DNA from: Sanderia malayensis | Taxonomy: Eukaryota > Cnidaria > Scyphozoa > Semaeostomeae > Pelagiidae | Length of the DNA: 64,000 nucleotides | NCBI GenBank assembly: GCA_013076295.1 | Contig: RQOL01000730.1 | Location: 186,001 to 250,000 of the forward strand | Direction: 5' to 3' | Part shown: piece by piece, positions 9,905 through 19,504 of the stretch | Position numbering within the stretch: position 1 is the first letter of the stretch | Layout of the letters: every line of letters begins with the position of its first letter | The notes under the pieces: generated by a model | Database searches by the model: none | What the model was told of the DNA's origin: nothing | The model's input: only the letters and a program-made list of their open reading frames with translations | Translations under genes and position numbers: made by a program

Positions 9905-10290
9905 TCTTGCCTGAAAGCCATTCTGTTGTGCCATTTTATAAATCTCTTATTTTTATTTTTATCTTGTGGGGTTCTGAGTAGCATGGGTCTGTTTTTGTAA
10001 TTTACTTGTTATTTTTGTATAGGGGTAAATGTCTCATAATGCACCCCTACACATCACACACCACACATTAAAATAAACAATGACAAAAAGCAAGCACTGT
10101 CATCCTCTTATAAATGGTGAAAAATCCTATTCTATTGTGCCTGAAACATGTATTAAAGTCTAAATATACTAATAACACTGGCTGCTTTAGGAATTTAATT
10201 TCGTTAACTTAAATATATTTTGCGTTTATAATCATATTCTGTTTCCTTGTAGTAGAAAATGGCCTTTCTTTTTCATCCTGCAAGCGTTAG
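9905..10290 (+). pseudogene. Decayed microexon copies
   Basis: Three remnants of the A/B microexon unit. A type-B copy at about 9911-9937 (CCTGAAAGCCATTCTGTTGTGCC) has lost its AG acceptor. A second type-B copy at about 10122-10151 has a poor donor. A type-A copy at 10253 keeps its TTGTAG acceptor but begins with TAG-like sequence and runs by deletion straight into intron sequence. They are not expected to be used and show that the tandem unit expanded further and then eroded. Confidence 0.55.
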
Positions 10291-10342
10291 TTTTATTGTG
10301 TATTCAGGCATTACGCATATATATTATTGCTTTTTTCTATAG

Positions 10343-11666
10343 CAACAATTGGTTTTGCAGATTGTGCAATAGGTATGTAAATGAATCCACAATAAAAGAC
10401 ATCATTTTTTCACGATTTTCTGATAATGACTGCTTTATAATAAAAAGCTCTCCTTTTATTTGTTAAAGGATTGCGCTTTTCTCTGATTATTTTCTTTTTT
10501 TTCTTCAGCCACCACTCGTCCTGCTAGCAGTAAAACTGGTATATCAATTGTTGCATCTTGTCATTTGAGATTGTTTCCACCTTTGCAATATTTTGATAAT
10601 TATTCTTATAATTAGTTATTTGAGACAGAACAAATTCGCAGTTGGGGAGCTTGACCTGGGTGGAGTGGCACGGACATGATCTTCGGTGGATGAATATTAT
10701 TCAATGTTTTCTGAATGATGACTATTTCGTTGGCGGACATTTTATATCTTGCTATTTTATTCTCACTTTCTGATTGATTGTTATCTCCCTTGCTAAAGCC
10801 AGGAATCACACGCTTGTATTTTTATTGTTCACACTGCTTGTACTGTTAGTTTAATATCTGTAGTTTTTTACTTTCTGTTTTAGTCCAATCTGCTGCATCT
10901 TTAAAGCGTTGCCAAGGTAAATTCATAGCTTTATTTTATCTTCAAATGGCGCGGTATTGTAATTTCGAAAATTGTTGTTACGAACAGTTTTGAAAATTAT
11001 CGCTACAGAAGTTGCGAAATGATATATCTGTTAACATTTTCACAGAACTAATTCGACCGAATACTTGGTGAGAGGATTTGCATATATCAACATTTACTGT
11101 TTACGTTTTTACTTTTTGGCTTCCAAGATGTGTACTAAACCAACAAAAAGTATGGTTATTTATTGACACATTTTTAATAAAAGAGTTTTTATAATAAACC
11201 TGCACTTGGGATCTCAAATTGTTCTGAGAGTTTAATACTGGATTTTGATGTTAGATTTTAGTTTCAACGTATTACAATTGTTGGTAACATCTAACATTTT
11301 ATAAAATTTAGATGTTTTTTGTGACATGCCATTGCACTCAATAACGAATGTTAGACATTTTTTTATTTGCTACTAAGAGAGCTTTTAGAAAGATTCAGTA
11401 CTGAAAGGAAATTTTAGTACTGTTGTAAAAATGTTTCCGTTAAATCACATGTACCCCAGAATACTGATTTTTGCAATTATACATCTAAGACAATGTGTAA
11501 TTATAAGCGTTTGTTAAGAGTGTCTTCACTGATGATTGTTCTGCCGAAACTGATCGCGTAATAAATCAAGCATGGAGTAAATTATGATTAATATAATCTT
11601 GATAATAATGGTGAAGTTGTATTCTTCCATTTTTAGGGTCAAAAAAAGCAAATAATGTTGGCAAAG
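10343..11666 (+). CDS. Distal microexons of the chromodomain gene
   Basis: Four further in-frame phase-1 microexons: 10343-10372 (30 nt, ATIGFADCAI), 10509-10538 (30 nt, ATTRPASSKT), 10884-10916 (33 nt, VQSAASLKRCQ) and 11637-11666 (30 nt, GSKKANNVGK). Each has a pyrimidine-rich AG acceptor and a GTAT/GTAA donor, and they stay in frame across the inserted transposon. The 720-nt stretch 10917-11636 seems to be intron. The encoded linker becomes Ser/Thr/Lys-rich towards the chromodomain. Confidence 0.6.
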
Positions 11667-11791
11667 GTATACATATATGGAAGCTGTTGTTCTTTTATTC
11701 TTATAAATCATTGAATGCATTGTAAAATGGGAATTAATTGCAAGATTGCCTCAAAGAACATGTATAGATAGATTTATTTAATTTATTCTAG

Positions 11792-11973
11792 GAAGTACTC
11801 AGAAGTTCTGGGAAGTAGAGAAAGTGGTACAGATAAGAAAAAATGAAAAGGGCAAATTGGAATTTTTTATAAAATGGAAGGACTGGGAAGAATGCCACAA
11901 TTCTTGGGAGCCACAAGAAAATCTCTTGCCAGAACTGGTGCTGTCTGCACTTTCTAAAATAATGGTGGAATAA
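11792..11973 (+). CDS. Terminal chromodomain exon
   Basis: After a TTATTCTAG acceptor this exon enters in phase 1 and runs 60 codons to a TAA stop. It encodes a chromodomain: FWEVEKVVQIR, then FFIKWKDWEECHNSWEP and QENLLPEL. The aromatic positions of the methyl-lysine cage (start of the first strand, IKWKDW, SWEP) are present, so binding to methylated histone tails is plausible. Such domains occur both in host chromatin proteins and in some transposon proteins; the spliced microexon structure favours a host gene. The stop lies only 82 bp from the stop codon of the convergent kinase gene. Confidence 0.8.
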
Positions 11974-12055
11974 CTACTGAACATGTTTAGTTTGTTAAAA
12001 AAAACGTTATTACTTTTTATTATTTACTATTATTGCCAACTAATAATGCTCGTTT

Positions 12056-13247
12056 TCACTTAAGTTTTAATATCATTTCAAACAATTGTTTAGAATTTGG
12101 TCTGGTTGTGCTTGCTGTGCCTTGCTTTGCTATCTCGAAAAGATCTGTTTTAATCTTTCCATCAATCTGGGTATGCTGGACAACCTTTTTTATTAACATA
12201 CACAAGGAGAAAACATCTGATTCCACTGAAGGTGCATCTCCAGCCAGAATGTTGGGTGCAAGATAGTCATGCTGATGCCTATATGTTCTTGCAGAAACAG
12301 TTTTTGTCTTGCCACTTTCACTAAAGTCAATTAGTACAAGGATCCATCTTTTGGCCTTACTGTACATAAAAACCGCATTATCACTCTTGATGTCATTGTG
12401 AAGAAAGCCAGCACTATGTACATGATGAAGAGCAGAAGTCAACAATTGAAATATTTGAATCCAATCTTCACCTTTAAAATAGCTTGGATTTTTCTGCAAC
12501 AACTTGAGCAGGGTGATACATTTCCCATGGTAGCAGCATAGCTGTGTGACTAGCCTGTATGGTTTTTGAGCCATTGATACACCAAGGAAAAGGGGAATAC
12601 CTTCATGTGCTGGAATGTTCAGCAATGTTGTGGCTTCATTTAATATCCGCTTTCTCAATGATAACAAAGAGTAGTGACTGCCTTCTTTGAATTCTTTGAC
12701 AGCCACCTCCATCCCTTTAAATTTCATCAGTTTTACCACACCAAATGTGCCTTCTCCAAGAATCACCTCTTTGCTAGCATCCAATAGATCTGAGTTGATG
12801 AAGAACTGTCTTGGTAGATGCTGGATAAATTCTTGGGGAATATCACAAACTTCTAAATCTGTTTGAATGCTTCTTGACACTGCATTCCATTGTGTTTGTG
12901 TAGATGTAGTTGCTTTATCAAAATGCTCCAATTCATATGGTCTTTTCCTGAAATTGTTAGAAGGCCCACTTTCTTGGCTTACAGAATTTGCTCGACTTTC
13001 AGCATCACCAGTAGGTTCTATAATTTGTTCAATTATGGCTCTTCTTTGAAGTCCAAAGTAATGACTTCTCCCTCTGTATTTCATTACTTTGCAATTAATG
13101 AATTGTTTTTTTATAGTCTCACTAATTTTCTTCTTTGATAAACCACTGAAATGAAGTAATACTTCAATGTGAACTTCCTCCGTGGGTATTGAAAACTTCC
13201 ACATGTCGCCAAATCTTTCTGTATTCTCACTGAATTGACTGACAAGC
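12056..13247 (-). CDS. Protein kinase-like protein (3' exon)
   Basis: A single long exon follows a TTCATTCACAG acceptor at 13248 and ends in TGA at 12056-12058. The frame is open from the acceptor, ahead of the first ATG at 13202-13204, so the true start is in an upstream exon that I cannot place surely (a candidate lies at 13345-13450). The N-terminal ~140 residues are not recognised. The C-terminal half is a kinase fold: GEGTFGVV glycine loop, VAVKEF lysine, HNDIKSDN catalytic loop (HRD changed to HND but Asp, Lys and Asn kept) and LIDFSESG (DFG changed to DFS). The core residues for catalysis remain, so activity is possible. Substrate and pathway are unknown. Confidence 0.75.
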
Positions 13248-13455
13248 CTGTGAATGAAAAGGAAATACTATAATGTAGCTGCTTTATAAAAACATATTTT
13301 TCTTGTCCATGGAAATCTGCTACCATCTGCATTATAATCTTTAACTTCAAAAAAGTTTACACCATACAGTAATATGAAATTACAGAGTGATGACGTGACG
13401 TGCGCAAAAAGGCCTTCTTTCGGTCGAAACAATTTGGCATTAAATGGCATTCTTA

Positions 13456-14006
13456 GAGGCCCTTTACATGAAAAATTTCAGCCGTGTTGAGCTTAACACG
13501 GGCTAAAATCGGGCTTAAATTATTCATGTAAACCGAAAATATTTCAGCCCGGGCGTGTTGAAATGAAAACAACGCATGCCGGACTGTGGAAAAGCCCCCC
13601 CCCCCACCAACACACACACACACACACACACCTTCCCCAGATTTTTACAATGATAGTGACAAGATGGGATGGCAGAAGGAAAGAAAAGACATTCATTCAA
13701 ACATTCAGTAGTTGAGATTAAAAACCCAACATAAGACTTGTGAGAAGAACTTCAAAACTGATTATAAGTTGTTGGACTTTCATCTTGAATTGGCCCTGTT
13801 GGGCCTTGGGCGGGTGATTTTCGAAAACAACCGCCAAAATACATATATTCCTTCCCCGACCTAACCATAGCAACATTGTCAGGTGACCATATATATTATT
13901 GGCCGTGTTGAGATTTCATGCAAAAGCAAAGCAAAATAAGCCAATTGAGTGAACTCAGACCGTGTTGAACTCAACACGGGCTGAGATTTCTCATGTAAAG
14001 GGCCTC
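13456..14006. mobile_element. PIF/Harbinger-like MITE
   Basis: A 551-bp element with inverted ends GAGGCCCTTTACATGA on both sides and flanking TTA duplications (13453-13455, 14007-14009), the pattern of PIF/Harbinger non-autonomous elements. It has no coding capacity, holds a C-run plus (CA)n microsatellite at about 13597-13631, and sits just upstream of the visible kinase exon. Confidence 0.75.
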
Positions 14007-14441
14007 TTAAGGACCCCCATATTTTTTCGTACAAGTTTTGAAGAAATGCATTACTTTGTGGTTGTATTAAATTTCATAAAAAACGCGACTGTGTGGTCCA
14101 AGTTAGGTATACTTTAACGTAAAAATGTGAAATTTGCGCATGAACACATATGATGGTAACCCCCGAAGTCAAGAAATGGCCAGGAAAATTATAGTTCTTG
14201 AAATTTTTGCAACCTACCTAAACCTATTGACCCCTTTTAGAATGCACGGCAAACTCAAATAACGGATCTTTTGATCATGATGTGTTACAATTTGTATCCA
14301 AAGAAATATCTGTTACCCCACCCTGTCTGTTCATACATGGCACAGACTAAAGATAATATCGTGACATGAATAACATAAACTGTACCCACCATGAGTCGAG
14401 GTCATCCATCGCATTTTCTACATTTGCCTCAGCCATCTTGA
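14007..14441. other. No recognisable gene
   Basis: Intergenic sequence between the MITE and the Helitron. I see no exon, repeat or RNA gene. Confidence 0.4.
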
Positions 14442-16731
14442 TCTAATATATATATTCTACGGAGTCACGTGACGGTGGCGAAACTCTGCCAAAAACAATA
14501 GATTCGACCCGAAACAATAGGTCGAACGCCCAAAAACAATGGGCCGAAATGGCGAATCGGTGATCAATAAGGCTCTTTTGAATGGGGTTGCAAAAGGTTG
14601 AGACTTGCATGGAAAGGCTCCATTTCTAGAGTAGGCAAAAGTTATCTATTTTTGGAAGCCTATTTTAAAAGAATTTATGATTTATTCCATTAATTGTTCC
14701 ACTAATTCTGCTATCACGAAAAAACGACGGTTTACGCTGGCGAAACTTCCAAATTAGCGTCCCCAACTCCATTTTCGAAAAGAGTATTCGCTGTTCACGT
14801 GATTCGTTTCGCCTTTTCCTGCAATTGGATTGGCTCTTTCGCAACTTCACGTGAACAGTGACGCGTTTTTCGTTACCATGCAAATTTGCCCTCGGCAGGC
14901 AGCAGGTACTTTTGGAGAAGACGCGTGTTTTTGTTTTGTACACAAAAAGTGAGGTGGGCGCCTTTCAAAGTGTTTTACCAGCTGAATTATCTTTGTAAAG
15001 AGCTCTTAATTGTTTGAAAGACCCCTTGAGAGTTGCAGGAAACAATAGAGAACACAGGTGATAGCTTTGTTTTGTTTTTTGAATGAAATAGTTGTAGGTT
15101 TTGTAACAGGCAACCGCCATTGTTGCTTCGGCATGCTTACAACGCTTAGGCCATGGTTAAGGTTTTGAATTTTTCCGGCCCTATTTGCACGATTTTCCCC
15201 ATTTAAATTTTTGACAAGTGTTGTCTGATAACACAACTAAAATAATGTGTTGTTTTTTTTCGTTTCGTTGTTGTTTTTTTTACGATTTCCAACAAAGTTG
15301 CTTTTCACTCGGGAAGAAGCAATTTTTCACGCAACACGCATTGTTTTTGCATTTGCGAAAATTCAATTTTAGCCTGCCACAATTGATTATTTTTTACCCC
15401 AACACTTTCGATAATTGTTCCCCAACATATTACCTTCATGTTGGTGTTTTTTCAGTTCAACTGGGTCACTATTTGCCACGGTAAATACTATTCCTACTTG
15501 CTAAAGTGTGTTCAGAGGTTTTGCTTTTTGCACGGCTCCGAAATTTCATTCAAACCACTTCCACTAAATGGTCTCTAAGAATTCAGTATTACTTATTTAA
15601 GAGATGAGACTATTTGCAACGTATTCGCTGTTTCCTTAGCTACAGTGTGGTATATTTTTTATTACAGATTGAGTTCAAATTTTTCAGGATGGATTAGGTT
15701 TTTGAAAGTGACTATTTTTTTCCGAACTTCACACTAAAATTATCAACTTTCAGAAACGGCTTTCAAGGTGCAGCGTGGGCGCGGGGCAGTCGCTTGCTAG
15801 GGGGGAAGATTCGACCTCCCACCTTTACTTTCTTTAGAAATGTTACGTCGTAGTATGTATAGTAAGGTATGTATAGTAGGGTATGTATGGTAGGGTATGT
15901 ATAGTAGGCTATGTATTGTAGGGTATGTATTGTAGGGTATGTATTGTAGGGTATGTATTGTGGGGGTATGTATTGTAGGGTATGTTTTGTATTGTATGTA
16001 TTATAGGGTATGTATTGTGGGGTATGTATTGTAGGGTATGTATTGTATTGTATGTATTGTAGGGTATGTATTGTAGGGTGTGAATTGTAGGGTATGTATT
16101 GTAGGGCATGTATTGTAGGGTATGTATTGTAGGGTGTGTATTGTAGGGTATGTATTGTAGGGTATGTATTGTATTGTATGTATTGTAGGGTATGTGTTGT
16201 AGGGTATGTATTGTAGGGTATGTAGGGTATGTATTGTAGGGTAGATATTGTAGGGTGCGTATGGTAGGGTATGTATTGTAGGGTATGTAGGGTATGCATT
16301 GTAGGATATGTATTGTAGGGTATGTATTGTAGGGCATGTATTGTGGGGTATGTATTGTAGGGTATGTATTGTATTGTATGTATTGTAGGGTATGTATTGT
16401 AGGATATGTATTGTATGGTATGTATTGTAGGGTATGTATTGTAGGGTATGTATGTAGTATGTATGTATGTATGTATGTATGTATGGGCATGAGCGGCAGC
16501 GAATGCAGCACGCGGAGCGCGCCAACCAGATTAAGCATTGTTTACTTGAGGGGCTCCAGGGAGGGAGCGAAGCGACCGAACCCTGCTCATGTATGTATGT
16601 ATGTATGTAGGTATGTATGTATGTATAGGCATGAGCGGGAGCGAATGCAGCGCGCGAAGCACGCCGACCAGATTAACCTTTTTTTACTTGACGGACTGGG
16701 GCGAACGAGCGAAGCGAGTGATGACCCCTAG
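14442..16731 (+). mobile_element. Non-autonomous Helitron with minisatellite
   Basis: It starts TCTAATATATATATTC after an A and ends GACCCCTAG before a T, as Helitrons do (TC...CTAG, inserted between A and T). The 3' end carries a GC-rich stem: GGGGCGAACGAGCGA paired by the GTGATGACCCC side. The 5' ~600 bp are shared with the elements at 38731, 51576, 59570 and 62906. The interior has no protein frame; open frames across the array are translations of repeats. It ends with two tandem copies of the ~105-bp 3' module (16485-16590 and 16629-16731). Confidence 0.8.
15855..16484. repeat. Minisatellite (GTATTGTAGGGTAT) and (GTAT)n
   Basis: Roughly forty imperfect copies of a 14-bp unit, TGTAGGGTATGTAT and variants, followed by a pure (GTAT)n run at 16447-16484. 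The same array, reversed, is present in the element at 63070-63240. Confidence 0.9.
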
Positions 16732-16907
16732 TAGAAATATATACTATTATATTGTAGTAAATCTGTAAACCAAGTATGTCAACCCAAAATATCACAAGAT
16801 ACAAGCAAGTGAAAGCGTGATGAATATAAATGCGAGAAAACCAAACACAACAATAACAAATTTTAAGCGAGGAGCGACTACATAGTGCGGTTCGCTTGGT
16901 ATGGTAG

Positions 16908-17250
16908 CAGGGCTGTCAGATTGAAATGTTCAAAATTCCCAAGTTGAGGCTCAAAAAATCCCGATATCTATTGTTTTAAAAATAAAATTCCCAAGGCTCA
17001 ATTTTTCTATGGAAATGACGTATCCGTTTCCTTTAATTGTTCTTATTTTCCAGTAGTGACATCAAGCATCAACGACGGAATAATCAGTTTGAATGAAAAT
17101 ATGACTAGTTTTGTGAATGTTGAAGCAAAGTGGGAAATTTCCGATACACTTCTGAAATTCCCAAGATTTTTCCCATGGTTATTTTTTCGATAAAATAATT
17201 CCCAAGAAAAATCCCACCAGCCCCAAGGAACCCAAAGTCTGACAGCCCTT
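16908..17250. mobile_element. hAT-like MITE
   Basis: A 343-bp element with ends CAGGGCTGTCAGA and TCTGACAGCCCTT, in an 8-bp flank that matches at seven positions (TATGGTAG and TTTGGTAG). The terminal consensus and 8-bp duplication are typical of hAT. There is no coding capacity. Confidence 0.6.
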
Positions 17251-18110
17251 TTTGGTAGTGTGAAAGTGAAATACTGATCTCTGACATAATGACATGTTGT
17301 TGTGAGGTGGGGTCTCGGAGACAATCCTCTGTGTCTGGCTGTGATCTCGCTGGGAGATGCGACAATTGTCGTTTGTGACATGCCCATGCGCAAAGACACA
17401 TTACATTCATATGCAAATATACCTAGATGCATTCTATTCATATGCTAATATACTTAGTTACTTCACTTCGTAGCAAATTCACAGTTACCACCAGTTGGAC
17501 TCTGGAAAGTAAGTTGTCTGAGCAGAAAGTCATTTCATGACTGGACAATGTTTTGTTACTTAGTGTGAAGTGTAAGAAACTTTGCAAATTTGTTTCTGAA
17601 AAATGACTAAACAATAGTTTTCCGTCCAATATGATAGTCTGATATTTTTCAGCATGAAATTTAATAGTGTTGAGGCAAGGCTCATTATTCGTGAACACAG
17701 AACCTTTTTGGCATGAAGAGCAAAATCTTCTTCTTGATTAGTTCTCAATAACTATGAACCAGCAAAGTTTAAATTGAACCCCCTCATGGATATTTTGATT
17801 TATAATGAGAGTATAGGCAAAGATTAATTGACCAGCGTCGATGTTATATTTGTATTAGTTACATTTTTCTATTGATTTACGCTTACGTTGCTCAATGGGG
17901 CACTGGCACTGGACTCGAAAACCGATATGGTTTATTCCACTGTCCTGGACAACATTTATCTTAATTAATTCAAAATATTGTAGTCATGTTATTGTTAATA
18001 TTTTACGTTGATTTTTAAATTCATGTTACATATGTCACACTATAAATGATGCTGTCGAATTACATTAAATTGAAATTGCAGTTGAAATTGTTAAAGCTTG
18101 GGTTGGAGCA
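17251..18110. other. No recognisable gene
   Basis: Intergenic AT-rich sequence. Short open frames have no recognisable domains and no splice context. Confidence 0.4.
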
Positions 18111-18940
18111 AGAGTAAGGGTTTAAGTAAGGGTTAGGGTTAAAGCTAGGATTATTTTTTGAATTAGCGATCAACATCAATTCTATTATTAATCCTTATTC
18201 TAAATATCAGCAACAACTTCAGGATCATGCATTTTAAATTATGTATCAACAACAATTTCAGAATTGTGCTTTCTACTCGTGTTTCGTTATGATTGAACCG
18301 AGGGAGATGGATATAAAATACACAGATATAAAATCTCAACTTGTCATTTTCTGCTTCTTCAATCTGCACAACTATGTGCCAACAACAACAACAATAATAA
18401 TCCATGACGTAACATCCCCATCGAATTAAAGATAAAAAAAAGGTGTTGGCAGTTGTTGTTGGCACAACTATGTGCCAACAACAACAACAATAATAATCCA
18501 TGACGTAACAACTCAGATAAGGGTTACGGCTAGGGTTAGTGTTTGAGGTAGGGTTAGGATTAACAGGGTTAGGGTTAGGATTAGGGCTAGGGTTGGGGTT
18601 AAGACTAGAAGTATTTTTCGAATTAGCAATGACCATCAACTCCATTATTAATCCTTATACAAAATATCAACAACAACTTCACAATCATCTATTTTAAACT
18701 TTCTCTCCAGCTGAATTAGGGTTAGGGCTAGGGTTAGTTTTTGAGGTAGGGTTAGGGTTAGGGTTAAAACTAGGATTATTTTTGGAATTAGCAATCAACA
18801 TCAATTCCATTATTAATCCTTATACCAATTAACAAAAACAACTTCAGGATCGTACATTTCAAACTATGTCTCCAGCCGAATTAGGGTTAGGGCTAGGGTT
18901 AGTGTTTGAGGTAGGGTTAGGGTTATGGCTAAGGATAGCC
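18110..18940. repeat. Interstitial TTAGGG-like repeat blocks
   Basis: Four blocks of degenerate GGGTTA/GGGCTA repeats (near 18120, 18530, 18720 and 18885) are separated by copies of a spacer containing TCAACATCAATTCCATTATTA and CAACAACTTCAGGATC. The whole is a tandem repeat of about 170-200 bp units plus one larger step. A direct repeat containing ACTATGTGCCAACAACAAC is at 18372 and 18466. This is internal telomere-like DNA, not a chromosome end. Confidence 0.75.
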
Positions 18941-19324
18941 TTGGCCATAACCTTTTTTGGATTGTAATAAACAATAACGTTAATATTGAGTTGATATATC
19001 AATGTTGTTACAACGTTGAATAGTCGCTGATCAACGGGCTAATAGAATTTCAACCGCATATCTACATTGATTCGACAACGTATTGCGTACTGGGTAGCCC
19101 TCAACTTCGACTTCACCACAAGCTCTACAACTAAATATTAACACCAACCCTAGAATTGTGTAATTTAAACTCTCTCTTGCCGATTTAGATTAGTTCGTTA
19201 GCTAGATGTAGAGTTGCTGTTTATACTAAATGTAGCTTTTATTTGTTTTGCTGTATGTTCAGTTTTGTCAATCGAATAATATTATCTACCTTTTAATTAC
19301 AGTCTAGCTCTATCGGTTTTAATA

Positions 19325-19504
19325 CAGTCAAATCTGCATATTTCGAACTTGTGTAATTCCAACTCTATTCGAACAAACTTCTCTGTCCCTTCAAGGATCA
19401 CTACTGAACCAACTCTTATGAAACAAACCTCTATAATTTGAGCGTTTTGTAATTCAAACATTTTAATGCTTCCCCAGGGTTTTCGAATTAGACAAAGTTG
19501 ACTG
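19325..19504. mobile_element. pogo/Tigger-like MITE
   Basis: A 180-bp element between TA dinucleotides, with inverted ends CAGTCAAATCTGCATATTTCGAA and, from the right, CAGTCAACTTTGTCTAATTCG. The terminus and TA target fit pogo/Tigger-type Tc1/mariner elements. Confidence 0.55.

Noticed and set aside
15763..16538. Long minus-strand proteins of HTLQYIPYNTYP repeats
   Set aside because: Open in several frames only because the minisatellite unit lacks stop codons; no start, splice or family support. The same applies at 39627-40395, 50342-50686 and 62971-63330.
18110..18940. Chromosome end
   Set aside because: Repeats are short, degenerate and interrupted, with genes and transposons on both sides.
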